Assembly (NCBI GenBank): GCA_011316305.1
Contig: SAUG01000072.1
Location: forward strand, 413,808 to 477,807
Source: Rusavskia elegans
Lineage: Eukaryota; Ascomycota; Lecanoromycetes; Teloschistales; Teloschistaceae
Direction: 5' to 3'
Length of the DNA: 64,000 nucleotides
Shown: one piece after another, positions 12,220-22,712 of the stretch
Layout: the number at the start of each line of letters is the position of its first letter
How positions within the stretch are numbered: position 1 is the stretch's first letter
The notes under the pieces: generated by a model
What the model saw: the letters and a program-made list of their open reading frames with translations, nothing else
Databases searched by the model: none
What the model was told of the DNA's origin: nothing
Made by a program: the position numbers and the translations under genes

Positions 12220-14121
12220 AAGAGCCACTCGCTCGGGACGGGGTCTGACAAGATGTCAATACCGGATACGAAAAAAGGCACGAGGCTGGACATCCAGAAT
12301 GGTACCTCAAAGCATCTTCAGTTGCTGGAGGCCACGACTAAAGTATGCTTACACTTTTTGATCAATCTGAAGAGTTTCTCCAATAGCGCGGCGAGCAATC
12401 GGGAGGTCAAGTCACTATATAAGACTCACTCTTGAGTACCCAATATCTTTGTCCTAATAGTGTTTTGCTTAAGTCGCCACGGATACTACTGCAGTTTTGA
12501 TTATCCTATGCGAGGTCGGTCGCGATGGCAAAAGAGCAAGATATAAAGATCGAAAAGGCCAGGGGTTCGGTGAACATCGTACCCAGGACAAAGTCTTGTA
12601 CCGCGGCATGCAATGAGGATACCATTCCACTAATGGATCTTTGTAATGGTAGTCGTGCAGGCCAGTCAGGGCGACCAAGAGGAATGTCCATGATCACGTT
12701 GAAAACAAAGGTACGATGTCCATGGAACTTGCCGTTTGGCTTTCACCCGTCTTATGAAGACATCTCCGGGCAGGGGACGAACAAAATACGTACAGGACAA
12801 AGAGACACTAACAGTGGAGCAAATAGCACAATCAATGGTGGGTATATTGCTATTTCAGATCTTAGCGCCATCTGCCTGCGGTGATGAGATCCACCACAAC
12901 TGTGAGGATGGACACATCACAAACAACCAACCAAACAGCAGCTAACGAAGAAGTACCGAAGGAATCTGAGAATACATCCAGCAATGGAGCCGGTACCACG
13001 AAAGTACCAGCGAAACGGCTTCGAGCTCTCAGGGCCGTTTACTGTGCGGGTTCGTTGAGAAGAGCAAGCAACGCTTGCGACGTCCGTATGCTCAACACTG
13101 CGGTTGACAGGGAACTCACAGGCCCCACTGTTCGCTTATCTTCATGGCTAGCATGGTTTCAGCAACGTTGCAAATGTAAATGGTATACACCCCCGGAAAA
13201 ACAGGAGTACTGGCAATGCGGACACGTACTGTGTTCTATGTGTCGTCCATGCCTCATGAAAAATGAAGATATCTGAACACATCAAATAGGATCTTCACGA
13301 CTAAAGGAAGAATCTGCACATAACGCTTGGCAGTGTTAGATTATTCTCCGGACAAGTCCCACCTACCGAGTTGGACTGGTCGTACATTAGGCTTAATACC
13401 TTCAGAAGAGAAGGACGAAAAGCCACACGGTCCTCTTAGGCCGCTGCAAGCCTGGTCCCGTAAGCTGTTTACACCCCAGCAATAGGAGGATTCCTGCGGG
13501 TCCGCTTTCACACCTTGGCTTCTGCAATGGACCAGCGCGGTGGTGCTGGTTCCACGGGGTCTAGAGCACACCTCTCAGAGACTAAGCCTCCAAAATAATG
13601 TCAGTAGCTAGTGGCTTAAAACCCAGCATCGATACATTCTTTGCATTTGTTCTTGAGTTGGATGACTTGATTTGTATCAAAGCGCTCGACGAATTTATTA
13701 CTTAGACATGTAATGACAATGATGGCAAGTCCGGTACTCTAATTGCGATGAGAAAAAGAAGGCACATGGAAATGGATGAAAGGAGATCGGCTGGGGCAGC
13801 TGGGAACAAAGTCTCAGCCTACAGCAGGTCAGTCTCCGTAACGACAGCGACCTGAAAAACTTCAGCCATATGGCAGGTACTACCTGCACAACTGCTTTGG
13901 AGATATTTACGAGCCAGAAGACCTTGTCTGGAGCTTATGCTTGATATCATTGAGGATAGGACTTACCGGATAGTGTTCATCGCGAAAATCCAGCTATTCC
14001 GCTGTTCCCAACCTAGTCCCACGAGTCTAAATGCGAAACTTTCTCGTGGTTGACATCACGATAGTGCTAAGGGCATCGACTTGTAAAGGTCCGGTTGGAG
14101 CGTGTTGGTCGTTGCGAATGC

Positions 14122-14150
14122 CGAGAGCGAAGCGAGAGCGAAGCGAGAGC
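14122..14150. repeat. Short 11-bp tandem repeat
   Basis: The unit CGAGAGCGAAG occurs twice in full and once in part. It lies in non-coding sequence. Confidence 0.7.
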
Positions 14151-14425
14151 CCTTCGGATCCTGTACAAACCGGATACCTCAGTGAAGCTTACCAGCAAAG
14201 GTATTGAGACGAGATTATAGGCGTTGCATAATCTGTTACCTTGTTGCCGTAGAGAATGATCACTTATGCTGGAGGCTTGGTTGTCCAGACAGGACAGCCG
14301 CAAATCACCCGACGCTAAGTTTATTGTGTCGATTATGCCGTCATCGCAAGGTTGCAACTGGCAGAAAAATCTTTACCTTACCTCAACCTGTGCCGCTTCT
14401 GATATGAGAACTTATTCGCATATCC

Positions 14426-15103
14426 ATGTACACCATGCGTTCGCGACCACGCCTTTCCCTCTTCTCACGTCTCCAGGCCCGCTCTCGTAACCTATACACA
14501 TCACACCCTGCCCTCCATCCCCGCTCGAAACCTATACCATCTCCACCACCCAGCTCCGATGACGACTACTATTCTCTCCTCCTGTCCCAACCACTGACGT
14601 CCACAGCGTTTACCTCGTTCTCCCCATCTGCAACACCGCATCCCTCCTCCGTTGCTTCCCCCTCCAAAGAACCCTCTCGCGACCCATCCATCCTCTTTGG
14701 TACTCCTCTTGCGGGCCCCTCCGCAGCCCGACGTCGCGCTGGATATGATGATTCATCTGGAGGCTTGGAAAGACCTCGAGAGCCCGATAATTGCTGTATG
14801 AGCGGATGTGTTAACTGTGTATGGGATGCGTACCGAGAGGAGGTGGAAGCTTGGGCAGCGAGGAGGAAGGAAAACATAAGGCTGGCGGGTGGGGAAGAGG
14901 AGATCGAGAAGAGGAAGGCCAGGGAGATGAGAGGTAGAGGAAAGAGACTAGTAGGGGGAAGTGGGGGTAGCCAAGGGGCGTATGCCGGAGGGGAAGATGA
15001 TGGGTTGTTGTTCGAAGGGGTTCCGGTAGGAATCCGCGAATTTATGAAGACCGAGAAGAGGTTGAGAGAGAAGCGGGAGAGGGAGGAAAGCAAGGCAGGT
15101 TGA
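14426..15103 (+). CDS. Oxidoreductase-like (OXLD1-type) mitochondrial protein
   Basis: Single-exon 225-residue protein. The N-terminus (MYTMRSRPRLSLFSRLQAR) is rich in Arg and Ser and lacks acidic residues, as in mitochondrial presequences. The hallmark is P-D-N-C-C-M-S-G-C-V-N-C-V-W-D-A-Y near residue 120. This is the conserved Cys motif of the small 'oxidoreductase-like' family that includes human OXLD1. After it come a charged, helix-prone segment (EEVEAWAARRKENIRLAG) and a conserved-looking GVPVGIREFMKTEKRLREK end. The biochemical role of the family is not established; the Cys cluster suggests metal binding or redox activity. Confidence 0.8.
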   Translation: MYTMRSRPRLSLFSRLQARSRNLYTSHPALHPRSKPIPSPPPSSDDDYYSLLLSQPLTSTAFTSFSPSATPHPSSVASPSKEPSRDPSILFGTPLAGPSAARRRAGYDDSSGGLERPREPDNCCMSGCVNCVWDAYREEVEAWAARRKENIRLAGGEEEIEKRKAREMRGRGKRLVGGSGGSQGAYAGGEDDGLLFEGVPVGIREFMKTEKRLREKREREESKAG

Positions 15104-15867
15104 GAAAGAGGATGTTAAAAACCAGTGGTTATGGCAAAGGCTCTCGAGAGTGGTCGCATATGCAATGTGAAGGTCAGGCAAGACGATGAACGTGGGGAAC
15201 CATCCGAGTGACGGAGAGTTGCGTCCATTCGCCAACGCGCAGCCGAACCCGGACTTTGCAAGCGGGCACTTCGTTCATTCTGGAACGCCACACCGAAAGG
15301 CAGTGCAAACGGAGGTCACGCCAAATACGTAGACGTGTGTCGAGTCCAATGAACCAATGGGCATCGCGTAGAGCGAGGTTTCATGTCCTTTTCCTAGCAT
15401 GGGAGCTGTGGTGCGCTCTGGTGTGTTGGACGATAAACTAAGGCCTTGCGGCTACCGGAGTGTGACGACAGGGGCCGCGAATACTGCATTTGCGTTGGAT
15501 GGACGTACAATGCCGGTCATCAACGTCATAAAATCCGACGCGATACATGGATCATTGGTGTTGCCGCTGCGATCCGGTCCATTTACTAGCAGATGCGTAA
15601 GCAGCGGCTGCCTCTGCGGCTGACCTATCTCGGATCGGAGCGACTCGACAAGAGGTGTCAAGAAACCCAGCACCGTGGTATAGAGTGCGGGAAGGCTGCA
15701 GAAGCCCCTGAACACATGCTAGCTACGCAACAGTGGGTGTTTTGGTTACGGATGGCCCTATCACGAATTGGTGCTGCGTGTCGGTGCTATCGCAAAAGAC
15801 CAGTCAGATATTGAACCGCAGCACCGGCTCAAGGATGTAGAGGGTGTTATTAAAAAGATATATAATT
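15104..15867. other. Convergent intergenic region
   Basis: This lies between the 3' ends of the OXLD1-like gene and DPM3. A minus-strand frame at 15452-15715 is open for 87 codons without an ATG and has no known domain, so I did not call it. Confidence 0.4.
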
Positions 15868-16291
15868 TCAGTCCACGTCTATCCCATTGGCTTTGAGGTC
15901 TTTCCTCGCTATCTCAATCTCGGCCATCAGTTCTTTATGTGCTTGTGGGACATCATTGAAGGTGAAAACACCCCAGCCTAATTTGAATAAGAGCCAGGAC
16001 CCGAACGATACTAGTGACCACAAGGGAAGCTGTTGCCATGTATCAGTCAGAAGTTCACTCTACTGGGACTACAGGCTCCGCTGGAACGGGAGTCATACCA
16101 AAGGGATGATATCTTCTTTGAATTTAGCATTCAGAGGAACAAGGTGTAGCGCGAAAGCCAGATACACCTAAGACGAAGGAGTAGCGGGATTAGCCATCCG
16201 GCAAAAGTAAAGAGATAGTAGCCTAAGATCGTGGGAGACGTACCGAAGTGACTAGCAAAGCTAGAGATATTGTTTGCTGAGCTCTAGTCAT
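15868..16291 (-). CDS. DPM3: Dolichol-phosphate mannosyltransferase subunit 3
   Basis: Three small exons (16291-16244, 16167-16099, 16029-15868) with introns of 76 and 69 nt, both GT..AG and phase 0, encode a 92-residue protein. Two hydrophobic helices (about residues 5-25 and 38-60) precede the diagnostic C-terminus NDVPQAHKELMAEIEIARKD. This is the DPM3 signature, with the conserved D-x-P-x-A-x-x-E-L. In the family, DPM3 sits in the ER membrane, anchors and stabilises the DPM1 catalytic subunit, and so supports dolichol-phosphate-mannose supply for N-glycans, O-mannosylation and GPI anchors. Length is normal for the family. Start is the only ATG upstream of the first helix. Confidence 0.93.
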
Positions 16292-17456
16292 GGCCACCCA
16301 GATTTTCACTATTCTGAATTCCCGAGACGAGTGGCAGTGTGATACGAGGGTAAACGTGTCGGAACGGCTACCACTTTGGGCCAAGTGAAGGAGTGAATAT
16401 TAGCTTGATCAATCCGTGCTTGGAGTCAGGCGTGGTGGTTTAAGAAAGGTTTGTGTTAGTTCGGCTCCTTGTCTACCATACTACTGGGTTCTGACTAGCG
16501 TATGCCCATCGGGCCGTGTGGCTTGGTCGGACAAATAAACGCCGATTCAAATTTACGAGTACGTCGCAGCTTCCTCGGGCTATGCTTGATGCCTTACAGC
16601 CAGGATGGCGACATTGCGATCGTGGACATTGATGGAAGATTGCTCTGGACTTGGCCATGCAGTATTTAAAACAATATGTCCACATGGTGATCCTTCGAAC
16701 ATGCAGGACGCTGCTGGAGAAAATGGCGCACATTAGGTCCTATGCTATATCAAGTACCAGATTTGACGATCGCTTATATACTCTTGATATGTCAGAAGCT
16801 TCGAGAGGGAGGATGGTATCTGGAAATAGAGTAGTCTCCTTGCCATGTAGGCTCCCTCGAGATTACGCAATATGCCCTGGTTGGGACGTGAGCAAATACT
16901 GAAGCTGGTGAAGCTTCGATTGCCTCGTTACGGACCTCTCAACTTAGCAGAAACCAGATAATCTTTGTGTGAGTGTTTGAAAAAGAGCATCCATATTTAG
17001 CTAGCCTGATGACGTTATCTCATTCGGAAAACATAGTTTGAACGGTAGAAATATTTATCACACGCCGTTGATGCCACCTCGAACGTCACACCTCGGTTTG
17101 AGACATTTAGTGCATCGTGCAAAGAGTCCAGTCCATGAAGAGCCTCACATATGCGCGCTCTGGCAGTGATCGATTGACAGGCGGTGTAGGCAGCCACATG
17201 TTATTCCGGCATTCGGGCTTCCGTTGACCGTCGACTTTCAAGCATTATCAACGCTACGATGGCTCTACCATCTCAGCTCTACCCTGCCCCAGAATACCCT
17301 CGGATGACTCTGGTGGCGAAGAAGGCGAGTCATCTCATAAAGTGCTAGTCTGTGTCAAGTCTCAGTCGTTGAGTGGTTGAGCATCTGCATCCTTGCACCG
17401 GACTAGGGATCTGCGAATCTTCCGCCCACGACGATAGGCATAAGTTGCTCCTCAAG
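16292..17456. other. Divergent intergenic region
   Basis: About 1.2 kb between DPM3 and the ARM-repeat gene. It should hold both promoters. No coding sequence is supported. Confidence 0.4.
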
Positions 17457-20043
17457 ATGAACTCCAATGATGATAAATCAGAGGTGCTCCTGCCTCAAAA
17501 TCAGCAGGATGACACCCTCATATCGACTACCTCCTCCCCAGTTCATGCATCAAGAGCTACATCGGCAGACAAAGCACCCTTATCAGGGCATCAGGATCTC
17601 AAAGTGGATGAAGCTCCTTTGACTCTTGCCTTCGACCAGCTGAATCTACACGAAAAACCGCAGATGGCTGAGCGGATGTTTCGGTCACTTGGTGTCATTG
17701 TTCAGCATGCTACAGACGTACTTGAGCTAGATATCGACGTTCAGGAAGTCCAGGATGCGTTAAGGAGTGCCGACCAAATCAGCAGGAATGGCAATCGAGA
17801 CCTCGAGGCGCTAGCAATAATCCAGGCTGTCTTTGCCCAGCTACTCCTGCTACGAGACTCAAATCATCTTGTTGAAGCAGCAACCATATTGGCCAACGCA
17901 AGCAGGGACGGTAAGTCAGTTGCTTACTATTCATTCATTCAAGCTGAAAATGGCAGAGTCTTGGAGATTACCGTTCGGACAATCGGGTCTCCTAGCTTTG
18001 TTCCTGCGTATTCAGGCAACAACCGGTGTGGAGGATCGTGTCCTCATTCCGTCTCTTAAGTTCATCGGCAACACTTGCGCTGATACGGACATCAATCGCG
18101 AACTGGCAGTCTCTCCCGTATATATACCTTCTCTCATTCGGCATGTTGAGAATCCCAGGATCTCCCAGACGATTGTACCGGTAATATATAACATCTCTAA
18201 TGACTATGGTACGTGCTGCCACTGTCCCTTCGACTTGCGGGGCTGTCTTCCGATACCTCGATCGGCTGGGCACTCGATACCTCGTCTGCCAGCCACATCG
18301 GATGCCCTACCTGTGCATGGGATACCATCCAGCGGCCGCTCACTAATCGTTGTACAGAAAGAGCACAGCATGCTTTCCGGACGAGCGGACTCTGTGCAGC
18401 GCTAATCCGACTTGTTGATAATCCTCGATTTCAAGCACCTGATCTGCTCACCTATGTTTATAGCTTGTTGGACTTCTCATCGAGCGATGAAGGTAGGTCC
18501 ATCAACTTCCCAGCCGTCATTATATCAGCTGACATGACTTTCAGTTGGTCTGGACCCTTGCTCAGACAACTCGGTTCAGACAGTCGTCGAGCTACTACAA
18601 GGAGACGAATTGGAACCGGATGATACGTTGCTGATTGTCCATACGATCGGCGCGTTCCTGAAGCACGACCGCTTTCAACAGCATTTCATTGAACACGACC
18701 TCGTTTATACCCTCATGGAGGTCATCAATAGATCGTCTTTGGCCTACGAAACAGAAGCCCCCGATGAAGACGTTTGGTTGTCTCTTCGGAAGGCCGTCAC
18801 AGAGATTCTCTCCGACATTTCAGCTACCGGCGCATTTGCACGGAGATATACCATCAACTCTACGCTTGTGGACAGTCTCATTCAATGGCTCTCGTCTCAT
18901 CAGCAACAAGAACAGATCTGTTCGTGCCTCATGCTCGGAAATCTGGCCCAATCTGATCATGTATGCCGCGAAATGGTGGGTCAACATCGTTTACACGACA
19001 GCCTCCTCGAGATTTTGGAAGATCAGACGCACCCACAGGTTTCCTATGCTGCACTCGGCTTCCTCCGCAACCTCGCCTTGCCAGCAGCGAATAAGCCCAC
19101 TGTTGGGACTCAGCGGACTGTGGAGATCATTGCTCGCTTCTGGTCCGAAGACGTCAACCCGCAGATACAACATGCCTCAGTGGCCTTATTGCGGCAGCTA
19201 CTGAACAGTTGCATCGGTAATGTGAGGTGGCTCCTCGAGCCGTTGTCAACAGATCCAGACAGTCCAGCGCACGAAAAGACCTACTTGTCCTTGCTCCTAC
19301 TCTTGTTCGGACGGACCGACGATGCTGCCACCAAGTTCGAAACAGGGCGGACCGTAGCCACGATTTGCCGATGTATCAGCAGCTCTTCACAAGGCTTGCC
19401 ACCGCAGTCTACGAACGCCATCTGGCATCGCTTGTACGGACTGCACCCCGATATCGCTACGCCTCTGGCAATGATGATCTCGCAGTCTCGCTTTCCAGTC
19501 CTCCGGTCGGAAGGATGGTTTGCGCTGGCTCTAATGGCTCGCTCAGGAGAAGGCAGTGCGGCGGTCAGTGAAGTCTTCCAACAGTTGGAAACCTTTGGTG
19601 TGCTCGTGTCGACCATCACCGGGGAGTCACCCACATCCGAAAGACCGGCAACCGACAACACGATGAGCAGTGACAGCAATGGGAGCGACAGGAGTCCTGA
19701 GCAAGTGCAAGTTATGAAGGACAAGGATCGGGAAAACGCCCTGATGCTTGTGAACGAGCTGCTGAGACATACCGTGAGTTCCGATTTCCTTCTTCTGGGC
19801 GTTCTTCGCCATTTCTGTTTACAATAATCCCACCTGGTATGGCGTCGATACTTCTATACAAACATACATGGCAGATTTGTGCATTTTGGCGCGACCGTTC
19901 CAGCTGATCCAAACATGTGCCAGGGGGATAGCCTATCCGACATTCGACGCAGTGTTTTGGAGGATCTGATGCGCGGGCCGCAGTCTCCAGAACGAGCTCA
20001 GGAGTTGATGACAAGGGCGAAGTCCGAAGAGCGGCTGGATTGA
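17457..20043 (+). CDS. ARM-repeat protein, Rap1GDS1/SmgGDS-like
   Basis: Exons 17457-17910, 17957-18208, 18358-18492 and 18545-19773 join in constant phase 1. A last exon 19924-20043 is possible (phase 0) and would give about 729 residues. After a polar N-terminus the protein is built of helical ARM-like repeats (for example SLKFIGNTCADTDINRELAV, ICSCLMLGNLAQSDHVCREM, AALGFLRNLALPAANK). The order and style match the fungal relatives of SmgGDS, which bind small GTPases and promote nucleotide release or prenylation. The C-terminus is uncertain: without the last intron the frame stops at 19827. Either way the ARM core is intact. Nothing nearby tells which GTPase it serves. Confidence 0.75.
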
Positions 20044-21240
20044 CATCGACGGCATTGACAGTTGACTTTGCGGGGCGTTGTGGCGGACTACTTAGACTTT
20101 TCTTCTGTAATGGACTGCCCTGCCTCTCGTGGTATCGATACCGTGACATTCGAGGTCTCGATCAGGGTAGGATCCTATCGACGAAACATGGGGCACAAGC
20201 TGGCTTGTTCCGAACGGGGCGAGCTTTTGTATGAAAGATTCATTGCTTCTCTTAGATTACTTGTCTTCTCCACTCAGATAGATTTCTCAAGCGACAGAAT
20301 TCTCTGCTTTTCCTCGTTGAGAGCGCTGGTTGTTCAGTTCAAAGTTCCGGTACTATTCACGCCTACGCACGCTGAGCCCCTTTTTGAAGGCGGTGTACGT
20401 CTGCATTGGTCAGACGAGATTGTAACGAGGATATGCCTATACTCCTTCCCCCTCAATTTGATACAGCTAATAGCACCCAGCATCAAGCTCAGCGTAACTC
20501 TCCTCTTCGCTCTCTCGTCCGGTCGAAGAGCAGTGATTGGCATCTAGATCCGGAAATTTGAGCCTCAGCAAGAACGGCAATATGAGACTTCTGACATAAG
20601 AGGATCCTGACGGACGTGATGACGCATGAGACATACATGCGGCGCCAGCAGTAGAAGCATCAAGAGGTTGAGTGGTGGATGACATTGGGCCAGAGACTTG
20701 TGCCGGAAAACTTAAAAATATTACACAACGTGCGGGTTCGACCTCATCGTACGTGAAGAGGGATGGGATAAGAATAGCTGTAAAAACGAACGCTATTTCA
20801 TTGCTTTCCGATTCTCTTTATGGCTTTGAGTCGATTGAGGTTCGGAGCATCGAAAATGACGACAGATTCTTTGCAGAATTGGGAGCCTTGCATGACACGA
20901 ATATACTGTTGTTGCTGGATTCAGTGGAGCCCAAGCTATCGAATGGTCTGGCGAATGGCCCCATATTTTCATCTTAGCTTCTACGACACGTTGCTGGGGG
21001 GTAGTCCATCTTGCAGTGTTATCTTCCGAGACGATGACAGATTAAGCATGCGCTTTTACAAGCACTAAGATGGAAAGTCATGAGACTGAACAAACAAATT
21101 GAGCAAGTTGAGCAAGTTTCCCTTTCGAGATGATACTTGATCTCCCTAGCGAAATTTTCTCTATAAGTAGCTACTAATTCAGCAGGCCGCCCAATCTTCA
21201 TCGCGAGATTTGTCGTTCTTTTGTGAGCACCGGAAGTGAA
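20044..21240. other. Intergenic region
   Basis: About 1.2 kb with overlapping short frames in several registers, none starting at a good ATG or showing a domain. It should include the promoter of the next gene. Confidence 0.4.
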
Positions 21241-22395
21241 ATGTCGTCAGCTACTGGACTCGGCACGTTCTCGAAATTCCCAGCAGAAATCCGTCGTATG
21301 ATTTGGCTGAACCTGATGCCAGAGTGTGACGGCACAAATGGAAATCGACCATTCACATCCCAGAGAAATGGGCACCACAATCCTCGATATATCAGAAGCT
21401 ACTTATCGCTCCTTCGGACAAGCAAGATCCTGTACGGGGAAGTTTCGGCGGATCTTTATCACAACAGGGATCTCCATGTCTGGATCGATGTTTCGTTCAG
21501 CGATTTTGATCTCGGTATTGATGGTCTGACGAAAACATCGATTGCCGGAGTACCCTGGCGGAGATTCAAACAAATCGTGTTCTTTGTACAGGTGGAGGAA
21601 ACTGGGATCAAACTTAGAACTCTTCGACGTACTCTGGACATTCATGGTACGAAGGAAAGTAAGTCTTACACACGTACTAGTACGGAAGCTCGCTGATACA
21701 AATCAGTGCCGTCACGGCCAAGTCTTATTGACCACATGGAATTTATCGCATCCAAGATCAAAGTGGCCGGGAGCGTGCCCACGCTGCTCCATGCTCGGCA
21801 AAAAATCGATGTAGCGTTCACCATTTCTATCAAATCAGGCATTTCTGAACTTAGCCGGCTGTTGGACTCTCTCTATGGGTCGATTTTCATACCGTTCCGA
21901 GATCATCCTTCAGTGAGCAGTGCTATCATCAGACTTCCTGAGGAAGCGGTGCGAAACAGCTTGTTAAACCTGGCAACTTACGACGAGGATGAGCCTTCGA
22001 CACTTGAGCGCAGATGCTTGAAAAGGTTCAGACGGAGTTTCGGTCAAGAAGTGAAATTATCTCTCGAGTGGGATTTACATTCAGCACGCAAATGTTCTTG
22101 TATGATGAAAACATGGCAATCAATATAGAGAGTACAAAATCTGGTGGAGATCATCCAGCATCAGGATTATGTTGGAGGAAAGCTCACAGTGGTAATGCTC
22201 TATGCTGGTCGTCATTTTTCTGTATGGAAAGACATATCTGTCGAGATATACTTGACCTGGGCAGACAATAGTTATTCAGGACTGCATGGAAAAGTCCTAA
22301 AGGAGACGCGTTTCTCTCTACTATCAAGGCTGGCCTTGTACACTCGTCTTGTCCCATCCATCCGACCGTTAGACCACTCTAAAAAGGATAAGTAA
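21241..22395 (+). CDS. F-box/2EXR-type protein with in-frame stop or third intron
   Basis: Exon 1 (21241-21658, donor GTAAGT) joins exon 2 at 21707 in phase 1, creating a Met codon. The N-terminus FSKFPAEIRRMIWLNLMPE is the typical opening of the fungal 2EXR / F-box-like family, which is large and mostly uncharacterised. The frame then meets TAG at 22126-22128 but stays open afterwards in the same register up to 22395, with a coherent sequence (VEIIQHQDYVGGKLTVVML). Either a 78-nt intron (22051-22128, weak donor GTGAAA) removes the stop, or the gene is truncated by a nonsense mutation. Such families expand and decay often in fungi. Function unknown. Confidence 0.6.
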
Positions 22396-22712
22396 ATCGA
22401 GACGCATCGAATAGCTTGCATAGAACTGGAGTGTTGAGACGTAGCTTTCACCGACCCACGATGACGAAGTCTCAGGGGTAAGATAAACTTGGGGACGGCA
22501 ACTGCAATTGCCGACCTGCCGAAGTTGACCCCGCCATGTGGAAAATTGTGACTAGTAAGTGACGGAATTCTCTTCTCGTGAGTCGGCTCTGGCCGTGAGT
22601 ATCCGCTTGTGAGATATGACTCCGTGAGAGCAGAGTCTTCCGGGAGGAGGCATCTCTTTCCTTCTTCCGAGATCAACACCTTCTGTTCCCAGTCTCGTTC
22701 AACACGCCTACA
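22396..22712. other. Promoter/leader region of the BTB gene
   Basis: This 317-nt stretch between two plus-strand genes shows no coding potential. Its 3' part is pyrimidine-rich, as in fungal leaders. Confidence 0.4.

Larger units (their letters stand above)
11694..14425. other. Gene-poor 2.7-kb stretch
   Basis: No convincing gene could be built here. The part next to 11694 should be the MscS promoter. A degenerate inverted repeat lies at 12142-12219 and a short tandem repeat at 14122-14150. Minus-strand frames around 12470-12860 encode hydrophobic pieces (for example LGTMFTEPLAFSIFISC) interrupted by stops, which could be a decayed membrane-protein gene. A plus-strand frame at 12881-13276 ends in a few CxxC pairs but has no recognisable domain. 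Confidence 0.4.

Noticed and set aside
12881..13276. Plus-strand frame with a CGHVLCSMCRPC segment suggesting a RING finger
   Set aside because: The spacing does not complete a zinc finger and the preceding sequence shows no fold; probably chance.
15452..15715. 87-codon minus-strand open frame
   Set aside because: It lacks an ATG and a recognisable domain, and lies in the 3' region of DPM3; the possible upstream exon has a poor donor.
20062..20977. Several open frames of 80-160 codons between the ARM-repeat and F-box-type genes
   Set aside because: They overlap in different registers, and the longer ones lack good starts, introns or domain resemblance.
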